This document shows positions 25,705 to 34,400 of a stretch of DNA of 64,000 nt, piece after piece. Position numbers and translations under genes: made by a program. Below the pieces are notes generated by a model, which ran no database searches, was not told the DNA's origin, and saw only the letters and a list, made by a program, of their open reading frames with translations. Origin of the DNA: JBBRVW01 sp038246545 (GTDB lineage Bacteria > Actinomycetota > Actinomycetes > JACCUZ01); contig JBBRVW010000007.1 of the NCBI GenBank assembly GCA_038246545.1, positions 60,075 to 124,074 on the forward strand, written 5' to 3'. Position 1 is the first letter of the stretch. The number at the start of each line of letters is the position of its first letter.

Positions 25705-26256
25705 ATGATGCCGATGCGCGGGAGTACGCCGATTGCGGGCGCGGGCGGACGCGATGTCGCGTTCGAGCGGTACGTCGCGTCCCGGCAGCATGCGCTGCTG
25801 CGCACCGCGGTCCTGCTGACCGGTGGTGACGTCCCCACCGCCGAAGACCTGCTGCAGACCGCGCTGTCCCGGCTCTACCTGGCGTGGCACCGGGTCGAGC
25901 GGGAGGCGGCGCTCGACGCCTATGTGCGGCGGATCATGGTCAACCAGTACACCTCCTGGTGGCGCCGGGCCTGGCGGCACCGGGAGAGCACGGTCGACCC
26001 GGTCGACCTCCCGCAGCAGCGTGGGGTCAGCAAGCCGGCGCTCGACGACGAGGTGGCCGAGCGCGCGGCGGTGTGGGCCCTCGTGCAGCTGCTGCCCCCA
26101 CGGCAGCGCGCGACGATCGTGCTGCGGTACTACGAGGACCTGTCCGAGGTCGAGACTGCCGAGGTCCTCGGCTGCACGGTCGGCACCGTGAAGGCGGCCA
26201 GCAGCCGCGCCGTCGCGCGGCTGCGCGTCCTGCACGCCGAGGAGGTGTCGTCGTGA
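25705..26256 (+). CDS. ECF sigma factor, SigE-like actinobacterial family (SigE50 type)
   Basis: This 183-residue sigma factor has region 2 (TAEDLLQTALSRLYLAWHRVER...YVRRIMVNQYTSWWRR, about residues 45-90) and region 4 (LPPRQRATIVLRYYEDLSEVETAEVLGCTVGTVKAASSRAVARLR, about residues 128-172). The TSWWRR signature marks the actinobacterial SigE-family ECFs. Several starts are possible (GTG 25702, ATG 25705, ATG 25714). It overlaps the next gene by 4 bases, and that gene's membrane protein is its probable regulator. Confidence 0.9.
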   Translation: MMPMRGSTPIAGAGGRDVAFERYVASRQHALLRTAVLLTGGDVPTAEDLLQTALSRLYLAWHRVEREAALDAYVRRIMVNQYTSWWRRAWRHRESTVDPVDLPQQRGVSKPALDDEVAERAAVWALVQLLPPRQRATIVLRYYEDLSEVETAEVLGCTVGTVKAASSRAVARLRVLHAEEVSS

Positions 26257-27419
26257 ACGGCGACTCGGGACGGATCCTGGCGGGAGTGCTCCGTGAGCAG
26301 GTTCGCGACGTCCCGCCGCTCCCGGCAGGGCTGGCCGACCGAGCGCGCCACGCTGCGCGGCGTCGGCGCCGCCACCAGGTGGTCGGGCTCGGCGCCACAG
26401 TGGTGGTTGCGGCCGCAGCGCTGGCCCTGCCGACGGTGTTGGGCGGCGGGGTCAACCAGCGTGCGGGGCCGCTGCCGGCCGCGCCGGCGGGACCGCGCGT
26501 GGACCTGGACGTCTCCAGGGCCGAGGTCACGACGATCGATGCGACCGGTCTGCGCCGCGGCCCCGACCCCGCCACGGCATGGACCGCGTCGGGGATCCTG
26601 CGCCGCACAGACGGCCGCTCCCTGCAGCTCCCCGACGGAGCGCTCGGCGCCGTCGAGCTGCCGGACGGCGGCGCGCTCGTCACAGCTGGCACCACGGTTC
26701 GCCCCACCCTGTCGTTCGTCGACCGGGACGGACACGCGCAGCCGCCGTTCGCCGCCGCGGCGCCGGTCGTCGACCCCACTGGCCAGGTCGCCTACCTCGA
26801 CCTGGACAAGCACCTCGTGGTCCGGCAGAAGGCGGACGGTACCGGCAGCGCGGTCACGGTCCCGTTCCCCGACGACGGTGTGACCCTCGTCGGGTTCCTC
26901 GGCGACGACCTGGTTGCCGACCTGCCGTTCCGTGGGGCGCGGCTGATCCGACGGGACGGGACATCCGCGGCGCTGCGGGGGCTCGCGGTGGCGACCGCGA
27001 CCGATGCCCCCTCCGGCACTGTCGCGCTGCGGTCGCGCGACGGGGCGTGCCTCGAGCTGAGGCGCGACGACGCCCTCCTGTGGCGCTCATGCAGGAACGC
27101 GGGTCGCTTCGCGAGCATCGTGGACATCAGCCCGGACGGCCACCGAGTCCTGCTGCGCCGCGACAAGAGCGGCCACCCGGGTACCTCCCAGTACGCCGTG
27201 GCTGTGGCCGAGACCGGTCGGGTGGTCCGGCTGTTTTCCGCCGCCGGCCGGACGCTGGGCCTCGGTCAGGCGGTGTTCGAGCGGGGCAGTCTCCTCGTCG
27301 CGGCCTACCACGACGAGGTCGCACGCATCGTGCGCTGCGACCAAGACGGCGCCTGCCAGGTGACGGCGGGGGACACATCAGGGAGTGCCAGCCCCTTCAC
27401 CCCGGTGTGGTTCCCCTGA
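26253..27419 (+). CDS. single-span membrane protein, probable partner of the ECF sigma factor
   Basis: This 388-residue protein has a short cytoplasmic N-terminus (residues 1-45, LAGVLREQVRDVPPLPAGLADRARHAARRRRR), one membrane helix (46-66) and a large outer domain of repeated beta-strand units resembling a beta-propeller. The topology fits an anti-sigma factor or sensor, and the GTGA overlap with the sigma gene shows co-translation. It lacks a zinc-binding ZAS motif, so it would work differently from RsrA. The function is inferred from context. Confidence 0.75.
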   Translation: MNGDSGRILAGVLREQVRDVPPLPAGLADRARHAARRRRRHQVVGLGATVVVAAAALALPTVLGGGVNQRAGPLPAAPAGPRVDLDVSRAEVTTIDATGLRRGPDPATAWTASGILRRTDGRSLQLPDGALGAVELPDGGALVTAGTTVRPTLSFVDRDGHAQPPFAAAAPVVDPTGQVAYLDLDKHLVVRQKADGTGSAVTVPFPDDGVTLVGFLGDDLVADLPFRGARLIRRDGTSAALRGLAVATATDAPSGTVALRSRDGACLELRRDDALLWRSCRNAGRFASIVDISPDGHRVLLRRDKSGHPGTSQYAVAVAETGRVVRLFSAAGRTLGLGQAVFERGSLLVAAYHDEVARIVRCDQDGACQVTAGDTSGSASPFTPVWFP

Positions 27420-27494
27420 TGTCGTGCGGGGCCACAGGCGGCACGGCGGGACTGCCTAGCCCCGCCTGACCGGAGCGTGGGTAGGGTCGAGAGC

Positions 27495-28466
27495 ATGCTC
27501 GCTGCCACCGCCGTCCGCACCGACGCAGACGACCCGCTCAGCTGTCTCGAGGTCGGCGAGCGTCCCGACCCGGATGCACCGGAGGGCTGGGCGACCGTGC
27601 GGCTGCGGGCCGCCTCCCTCAACCACCACGACCTGTGGAGCCTGCAGGGCGTCGGACTGGCCGACGACAAGCTCCCGATGGTCCTGGGCTGCGACGGCGC
27701 CGGCGTCGACGAAGACGGCAACGAGGTCGTCGTGCACGCCATCGTCGGCGATCCCGACTTCCGTGGCGACGAGACCCTCGACCCGAAGCGGACCCTCCTC
27801 TCGGAGAAGTACGACGGCACGCTGGCCGACCTGGTCGCGGTGCCGCGCCGCAACCTGGTGCCGAAGCCGGCGGGCCTGAGCTTCGAGGAGGCTGCCTGCC
27901 TCCCGACGGCGTGGCTGACGGCCTACCGGATGCTCTTCACCCAGGGCGGCCTGCGTCCCGGCCAGACCGTGCTCGTGCAAGGAGCCGGTGGCGGCGTAGC
28001 CACCGCTCTCGTCGTCCTCGGCAAGGCGGCCGGCCTGCGGATGTGGGTCACCAGCAGGGACGCGGCCAAGGGCGAGCGGGCCGTCGAGCTGGGTGCGGAG
28101 CGGTCCTTCGCGTCCGGAGCCCGGCTGCCGGAGCGGGTCGACGCGGTGATGGAGACCGTCGGCGAGCCGACGTGGGACCACAGCCTCAAGTCGCTCGCGC
28201 AGGGTGGCGTCGTCGTGGTGTCCGGCGCCACCGGAGGTCACCGGGCGGTGACCGATCTGCGCCGGGTCTTCTTCCTCCAGCAGCGGGTCGTCGGCTCCAC
28301 GATGGGCACCCGCGACGAGCTGTCCCGCCTGATCCGGTTCATGGCCGAGACCCGTGTCCGGCCGGTCATCGACTCGACGCTGCCGCTGGAGCAGGCCGAC
28401 CAGGCGTTCCGACGGCTCGCCGACGGCGAGGTCTTCGGCAAGATCGTGCTCACCCTGCCCGCCTGA
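27495..28466 (+). CDS. zinc-binding-type quinone oxidoreductase/alcohol dehydrogenase (MDR)
   Basis: This 323-residue member of the medium-chain reductase superfamily has the GroES-like start with SLNHHDLWSLQG, the nucleotide-binding VLVQGAGGGVATALVVLGKA near residue 160, and a C-terminal FGKIVLTL. The catalytic zinc Cys is absent, which places it with the zinc-free quinone oxidoreductases; the second half matches enoyl reductase-like members. ATG 27495 is the start. It is followed after 2 bases by a phosphotransferase gene, so the two are probably co-transcribed. Confidence 0.85.
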   Translation: MLAATAVRTDADDPLSCLEVGERPDPDAPEGWATVRLRAASLNHHDLWSLQGVGLADDKLPMVLGCDGAGVDEDGNEVVVHAIVGDPDFRGDETLDPKRTLLSEKYDGTLADLVAVPRRNLVPKPAGLSFEEAACLPTAWLTAYRMLFTQGGLRPGQTVLVQGAGGGVATALVVLGKAAGLRMWVTSRDAAKGERAVELGAERSFASGARLPERVDAVMETVGEPTWDHSLKSLAQGGVVVVSGATGGHRAVTDLRRVFFLQQRVVGSTMGTRDELSRLIRFMAETRVRPVIDSTLPLEQADQAFRRLADGEVFGKIVLTLPA

Positions 28467-28468
28467 GC

Positions 28469-29509
28469 ATGTCCTCGGGCACGGAGGTCGGCGGGGACGT
28501 CTCGCTGCCACGGTGGCGCAACCCGGCCTGGCGTGCCGAGGTCGACGCGTGGGTTGCCGACGAGCTGTCGCGGCTGGGCCTGCGGCAGTCGGCGGCGGCG
28601 AGGCAGGAGCGCTGCTACCCGTGGTCGACGGTGATCCAGGTGCCGACCACCGCCGGGCCGGTGTGGTTCAAGGCGAATGCGCGCGGCATGCACCAGGAGG
28701 CAGCCCTCTACGAGGTGCTGGTCCGCTTGGCGCCGGAGCACGTCCTGCACCCGCTGGCACTCGACCTCGCGCGCGGCTGGTTGCTGATGCCCGACGGCGG
28801 CCCGACGCTGCGCGCCGTCGAGGGTGCGCGCACCGACCTCGCGGTGTGGGAGCAGCTGCTCGTCGAGTACGCCGCGCTCCAGCGCACCCTGGAGCCCCAC
28901 GTCGACGAGCTGTCGTCCGCGGGACTGACCGATGCCACCCCCGCGGCGCTGCCCGGGCTGCGCGCCGCTCTGCTCGCCGACGACCGGCTGCTGCTGCTCG
29001 ACACGGACGACGGGCTGACCTCGGCGGAGCGCGACGAGCTCGTCGCCTACGCCCCGACGTACGCCGCGCAGTGCCGAGACCTCGCGGCGTTCGGGATCCC
29101 GTCGACCTTGCAGCACGACGACCTGCACGACAACAACGTCTTCGCGGCCGCCGAGACCGGTGGTTCCCTGCGGGTCTTCGACTGGGGCGACGCCGTGGTG
29201 GGCCACCCGTTCGGGACGTTGCTCGTCAGCCTGAGGGTCGTGGCGGCCTTCGCCAACCTCGACCCCGCGTCCCGCGAGCTGCTCCGGCTGCGCGACGCGT
29301 ACCTCGAGCCGTGGGGCGACGACTACGACGACGCAGACCTGGTCGAGGCGGCGCGGCTCGCGGTGCGGGTCGATGCCGTGTCGCGGGCCGACTGCTACCG
29401 GCGGGCAGTCCTCGAGTGGGAGGGCGACCGGCCGCCGTTCGCCGAGGGCGTGCTCGCCTGGTTGCGGGAGCAGCGCGGCCCGACCGCGCTCGACCCGGAC
29501 CGCGTCTGA
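28469..29509 (+). CDS. aminoglycoside phosphotransferase (APH) family kinase
   Basis: This 346-residue kinase-fold protein has the APH catalytic loop LQHDDLHDNNVF (Asp/Asn about residues 214-223) and the metal-binding FDWGDA that follows. The N-lobe is short and has WFKANARGMHQEAALYEVL with the Lys and Glu pair. Such proteins phosphorylate small molecules, from antibiotics to sugars; the substrate here is unknown. ATG lies 3 bases after the stop of the upstream reductase. It converges on padR with 11 bases between the stops. Confidence 0.88.
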   Translation: MSSGTEVGGDVSLPRWRNPAWRAEVDAWVADELSRLGLRQSAAARQERCYPWSTVIQVPTTAGPVWFKANARGMHQEAALYEVLVRLAPEHVLHPLALDLARGWLLMPDGGPTLRAVEGARTDLAVWEQLLVEYAALQRTLEPHVDELSSAGLTDATPAALPGLRAALLADDRLLLLDTDDGLTSAERDELVAYAPTYAAQCRDLAAFGIPSTLQHDDLHDNNVFAAAETGGSLRVFDWGDAVVGHPFGTLLVSLRVVAAFANLDPASRELLRLRDAYLEPWGDDYDDADLVEAARLAVRVDAVSRADCYRRAVLEWEGDRPPFAEGVLAWLREQRGPTALDPDRV

Positions 29510-29520
29510 GGTATGCCGCT

Positions 29521-30120
29521 CTAGCGTTCGAACGCCTGCCGGGCCTCGTCCAAGGTCCGCTGGAGCAGCTCGCGCAGCGCATCGACCTCGGCCTGCGTGT
29601 GCGACCCGTGCCGGGTGACGGTGCGCAGCTCCGACCGGAACCAGTCGATGACCCGCTCGAGGTCGGCCCGGAACGGGTCGTTGCTCGGCTTGCTCGCCTG
29701 CCGCTCCTCGCGTCCCGCGGCCCGGCCCTGCCGGCGTACGTCGCGGGCGGCCGCCTTGAGCTCGGAGCGCAGGTCGCGCACCGAACCCTTGACCTCGCTG
29801 CGGATCTCGGTCGCGAGGTCGCGCACCGACCCGGCGATCTCCTGCTCGAGGTCGTCGAGGTCGCCCTGCCGCTCCTGCAGCTCGCTGCGTCCCGCGTCGG
29901 TGATGCGGTAGACCTTCCGGCCCTCCTCGACGTGGTGCGTCACCAGGCCCTCGGCTTCCAGCCGCGCCAGCCGCGGGTAGACCGTGCCGGCGCTGGGGGA
30001 GTAGAGGCCCATGAACCGGTCCTCGAGCTCGCGGATCACGTCGTAGCCGTGCCGGGGGCTCTCGTCGAGCAGCTTGAGCAGGTAGAGCCGGAGCCGGCCG
30101 TGCCCGAAGACGGGGCTCAT
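29521..30120 (-). CDS. PadR family transcriptional regulator
   Basis: This 199-residue regulator has an N-terminal PadR winged helix (GRLRLYLLKLLDESPRHGYDVIRELEDRF and SAGTVYPRLARLEAEGLVTHH, residues about 8-62) and a long, charged helical C-terminal part (about 75-199) with repeats of the type SVRDLxxEIRSEV / SVRDLRSELKAA. It follows the DUF4097 gene 46 bases downstream on the same strand, the usual PadR-DUF4097 pair. Operators before the upstream gene imply autoregulation. Confidence 0.92.
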   Translation of the reverse strand: MSPVFGHGRLRLYLLKLLDESPRHGYDVIRELEDRFMGLYSPSAGTVYPRLARLEAEGLVTHHVEEGRKVYRITDAGRSELQERQGDLDDLEQEIAGSVRDLATEIRSEVKGSVRDLRSELKAAARDVRRQGRAAGREERQASKPSNDPFRADLERVIDWFRSELRTVTRHGSHTQAEVDALRELLQRTLDEARQAFER

Positions 30121-30166
30121 CCCCGGCCCCCAGCGGGTCGGGAGCGCGGCGCGCGGGTGAGGGTTG

Positions 30167-30982
30167 TCATGGCGACCCTGCGGGCCGTCGGAGCAGGGTG
30201 ACGTCACCGGAGACGGTCTTGGCGCTGAGCCGGCCGTCGCCGCTGCCGATGCTGCCGTGCATCGTGACCTTGCCCGGCTTGCGCTCGCGGGAGACGCCGT
30301 CGAACGCACTGTCCACCGATCCACTCATGGTCTTCACGTCGACACTCATCCCGACCGTGTCGGGCATCCGCAGCGTGAGGTCGCCGGAGACGCTCGAGAC
30401 GTCGATGCGCCCGCCCGCCAGCAGGTCGAGGTCGAGCGTGAGGTCGCCGGACACCGTCTCGGCCTTGACCCGGTCGCTGCGGCCGTCGACGACGGTGAGC
30501 TCGCCCGAGACGGTCGTGAACTTGAGGACGCCGGCCAGCTGGCGAGTTTCCAGGTCGCCGGACACGGTCTGCGCGGTGATGTCGGACCGGACCCCGTCGA
30601 GCGTCACGTCGCCGGACACCGACTTCACCGCGGTACGCGCCGCCTCGATGCCGGAGACCACGGCGTCGGCCGAGACCACGCCCAGCTCGACCGGGCAGGT
30701 GTGGGGGACGGACACCGACACGGTCGCCGACGCCCGCCGACCGCCGACCCAGTCGAACAGGCCGCCCCAGGTGAGCCGCTCGTGGACGATGGTCAGCGTG
30801 CCGTCCTCGAGGGTGACGGTCAGGGGACCGTCGAGGTCGCTGACCTCGACCCGGGCCGCGCCGGACTCGGCGTCCTCGGTGCGGCCGACCACGTCGATGC
30901 TGCCGGACACCATCCGGACCTCGAGGCGCTGGACGCCCTCGAGGTCGAGGGACTGGGGCTTCTCGATCCGCCACTGCGGCAT
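30167..30982 (-). CDS. DUF4097 family protein (adhesin-like beta repeats)
   Basis: This 271-residue protein is a DUF4097 beta-helix made of repeated VSGDxTL-like units (SVSGDVTL, TVSGDLET, TVSGELTV, TVSGDLTL, SVSGDLTL, TVSGDVTL). No signal peptide or membrane helix is seen. These proteins are common companions of PadR regulators, but their molecular role is unclear. The ATG at 30980-30982, 6 bases after GGAGAG, is preferred over the GTG at 31000, which lies on the operator. Confidence 0.85.
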   Translation of the reverse strand: MPQWRIEKPQSLDLEGVQRLEVRMVSGSIDVVGRTEDAESGAARVEVSDLDGPLTVTLEDGTLTIVHERLTWGGLFDWVGGRRASATVSVSVPHTCPVELGVVSADAVVSGIEAARTAVKSVSGDVTLDGVRSDITAQTVSGDLETRQLAGVLKFTTVSGELTVVDGRSDRVKAETVSGDLTLDLDLLAGGRIDVSSVSGDLTLRMPDTVGMSVDVKTMSGSVDSAFDGVSRERKPGKVTMHGSIGSGDGRLSAKTVSGDVTLLRRPAGSP

Positions 30983-30999
30983 GATGTGCTCTCCATTCA

Positions 31000-31048
31000 C
31001 GATGTATCGCGTCTATAGACACGATACATCGCGAGTCGTCGCTGTCAA
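31000..31048 (-). promoter_or_regulatory. promoter and operator of the DUF4097-padR operon
   Basis: On the minus strand TTGACA (31048-31043) and TATCGT (31026-31021) are 16 bases apart. Inverted arms CGATGTATCG (31000-31009) and CGATACATCG (31022-31031) bracket the start site and cover the -10. PadR binding here would block polymerase and give negative autoregulation. The same layout occurs at 24646-24704. Confidence 0.8.
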
Positions 31049-31072
31049 GCCGCCGCTCGGCCACGATCCGGT

Positions 31073-31143
31073 GATCCACAGCGGATCTGTTGATGATCCA
31101 CAGCGGATCGGTGGGAATTTTTCCAGCGGATCCACTGTGGATC
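31073..31143. repeat. cluster of three copies of the GATCCACAGCGGATC element
   Basis: The 15-mer is exact at 31073-31087 and 31095-31109, and an inverted copy with one mismatch lies at 31129-31143. Copies two and three can form a hairpin. The cluster sits in a gap between the kgd/DUF6104 operon end and the DUF4097-padR promoter. The only other copies in the window are at 18430 and 18464. Confidence 0.75.
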
Positions 31144-31213
31144 ACCGGAAACCGGGGCGGGGCGGAGGCGGGGCGGTGGGGGTGGGGTGGGGGGTGGGGG
31201 TGGCGCGATGGCG

Positions 31214-31393
31214 TCAGTCGTCGTCGGTGTCGTCGAGGCGGGCCAGCCAGGTGGCCAGCCGCTCGACCGGGACCTCGAAGTCGGGGTGCTCGTCGACGAA
31301 CTCCTGGAACCGCGCGGCCAGCCAGGCGACCGACACGGTCTCCTCGCCCCGGCGGCTCTCGAGCTCCTCGATGCCGCGGTCGGTGAAGTACAC
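31214..31393 (-). CDS. DUF6104 family small protein
   Basis: This 59-residue acidic protein (starts MYFTDRGIEELESRRGEE, ends WLARLDDTDDD) matches DUF6104, a small family found directly downstream of oxoglutarate dehydrogenase genes in actinobacteria. A GTG start lies 8 bases after the kgd stop. Its tight, recurrent linkage suggests that it acts with Kgd, but no function is established. Confidence 0.8.
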   Translation of the reverse strand: MYFTDRGIEELESRRGEETVSVAWLAARFQEFVDEHPDFEVPVERLATWLARLDDTDDD

Positions 31394-31401
31394 CTCGCCG
31401 C

Positions 31402-34400
31402 CTAGAGGGTGAACGCCTGCTGGACCAGCGACTGCTGCTCCTGGTCGTGCACCTTGTGCGAACCGGCGGCGGGGGAGGCCGACGCCGGGCGCGCGATGCA
31501 GGACAGGCCGCGGCCACCGAGCCGAGCCGGCAGGTTGAGCGCCATGAACGGCCAGCTGCCCATGTTGGCCGGCTCCTCCTGCACCCAGACCAGCTGGGCG
31601 TCGGGATAGGGCGACACCGCGTCGGCGATCTCGCGGCCGGCCAGCGGCGCGAGCTGCTCGACGCGCACGATCGCGACCTGCTCGCCGCCGGAGCCGGCCC
31701 GCTTCGCCCGCTCGGCGAGCAGGTCGTAGTACACCTTCCCGGCGCAGAGCAGGACGCGGCGGACCTGGCCGGGGTCGATGCCCCGCTCGCTCTCAGGGAT
31801 CACGGGCCGGAACGTTCCCGAGGTGAGGTCCTCGACCGAGGAGGCCGCAGCCTTCAGGCGCAGCATCGACTTGGGGGTGAAGACGATCAGCGGCCGCCGC
31901 GGCTCGTGGTAGGCGTGCCACCGCAGCAGGTGGAAGTACGACGCCGGCGTCGAAGGGTAGGCGACCGTCATGTTGTCCTCGGCGCACATCGTGAGGAACC
32001 GCTCGATCCGACCCGAGGAGTGGTCCGGGCCTTGGCCCTCGAAACCGTGCGGCAGCAGCAGCACGACCGACGAACGCTGGTTCCACTTCTGCTCGGACGC
32101 GGCGATGAACTCGTCGATGATGGTCTGCCCGCCGTTGAGGAAGTCGCCGAACTGCGCCTCCCACAGCACCAGCGCGTCCGGCCGGGCCACCGAGTAGCCG
32201 TACTCGAAACCCAGCGCGGCGAACTCCGACAGCAGCGAGTCGTAGATCCAGAACCTCGCCTGTCCCTCGTCGAGGTGCCTCAGCGGCACCCACTCGTCGC
32301 CGGTGACCTTGTCGGTGAGAACCGCGTGCCGCTGCACGAACGTGCCACGGCGGGAGTCCTGCCCGGCCAGCCGGATCGGCTTGCCCTCGAGCAACAGGGA
32401 GCCGAAGGCGAACAGCTCGCCCATCGCCCAGTCGATGCCGCCTTCGGACGCCATCGCCGCGCGCCGCTGCAGCAGCGGCATCAGCTTGGGGTGCACCGTG
32501 AAGCCGTCGGGCAGCGCGACGAACGCGTCGGCGATGCGCTTGACCACCTCGAGCTCGACGGCCGTGGGTCGTACGGCGGCCGCGACTGCCGAGGTCTGCT
32601 CGGCCGGCGGTTCGATGCCCTGGCCGGTGCCCTGGTCCTGCGAGGACGAGATGGTGTCCCGCGTCTCGGTGAACACCCGCTCGAGCTGGCCCTGGTAGTC
32701 GCGCAGCGCCTGCTCGGCCTCCTCGACGGAGATGTCGCCCCGACCGATGAGCGACTCGGTGTAGATCTTGCGCACCGACCGCTTGCCCTCGATGAGGTTG
32801 TACATGAGCGGCTGGGTCATCGACGGGTCGTCGCCCTCGTTGTGACCGCGCCGGCGGTAGCAGACCATGTCGATGACGACGTCCTTCTTGAACGCCTGGC
32901 GGTACTCGAACGCGAGCTTCGCCACCCGGACGCAGGCCTCGGGGTCGTCGCCGTTCACGTGGAAGATGGGCGCTTGGATCATCCGGGCGACGTCGGTGCA
33001 GTAGAACGAGGACCGCGAGGCAGCCGGCGACGTGGTGAAGCCCACCTGGTTGTTGACGATCACGTGGATCGTGCCGCCGGTGCGGTAGCCGCGCAGCTGG
33101 GAGAGGTTGAGGGTCTCGGCCACCACGCCCTGTCCGGCGAACGCCGCGTCACCGTGCATGAGCACCGGCAGCACCGTGAAGCCCTCTTCGCCCTTGTCGA
33201 TCCGGTCCTGCTTGGCGCGGGTGATGCCCTCGAGGACCGGGTTGACCGCCTCGAGGTGCGAGGGGTTGGCGGCGAGGTAGACCTTGGTCTCGCTGCCGTC
33301 CGGGGCCTTGAACGAGCCCTCGGTGCCCAGGTGGTACTTCACGTCGCCGGAGCCCTGCACAGAGCGCGGGTCCTGGTTGCCCTCGAACTCGCGGAAGATC
33401 TGCGCGTAGGACTTGCCGGCGAGGTTGGCGAGCACGTTGAGGCGGCCGCGGTGCGGCATGCCGATGGTGACCTCGTCGAGACCGGCCTCGGCGGCCGAGG
33501 TCATGACCTCGTCGAGCAGCGGGATGACGGACTCGCCGCCTTCGAGCGAGAACCGCTTCTGGCCGACGTACTTGGTCTGCAGGAAGGTCTCGAACGCCTC
33601 GGCCGCGTTGAGCCGGCGCAGGATCGTGAGCTGGTCCTGGCGGTCCGGCTTGGGGGAACCGACTTCGACCCGCTCCTGGATCCAGAGCCGCTCCTCCGGG
33701 TCCTGGATGTGCATGTACTCGATGCCGATGCGGCGGCAGTAGGACTCCCGGAGGACACCGAGGATCTCACGCAGGGTGGCCATCGGCTTGCCGCCGAAAC
33801 CACCGGTGGCGAACTCGCGGTCGAGGTCCCACAGGGTCAGGCCGTGGGTGACGACATCGAGGTCGGGGTGGCTGCGCTGGCGGAACTCCAGCGGGTCGGT
33901 GTCGGCCATGAGGTGGCCGCGCACCCGGTAGGCGTGGATGAGCTCCTGCACCCGGGCCTGCTTGGCGACGTCGTCCTCGTGCGAGGCGGAGATGTCGCGG
34001 ACCCAGCGGATCGGCTCGTAGGGGATGCGCAGCGAGCGGAAGATGTCGTCGTAGAAGTGCTGCTCGCCGAGCAGCAGCCCGTGGACCCGGCGGAGGAAGT
34101 CGCCGGACTGCGCACCCTGGATGATCCGGTGGTCGTAGGTCGAGGTCAGCGTCATGGTCTTGCTGACCGCCAGCCGGGCCAGCGTCTCGGTGGCCGCGCC
34201 CTGGTACTCGGCGGGGTACTCCATCGCGCCGACGCCGATGATCGTGCCCTGCCCGGCCATCAGCCGTGGCACCGAGTGGACCGTGCCGATCGTGCCCGGG
34301 TTGGTGAGGGTGATCGTGGTGCCGGCGAAGTCGTCTGCGGTGAGCTTGTTGCCGCGGGCCCGCCGGACGATGTCCTCGTACGCCGACCAGAAGCCGGCGA

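Noticed and set aside
31112..31138. GGGAAT-N18-GTG as a further SigR promoter
   Set aside because: The -10 does not match GTT and no plus-strand gene follows; the GGGAAT lies inside the repeat cluster.
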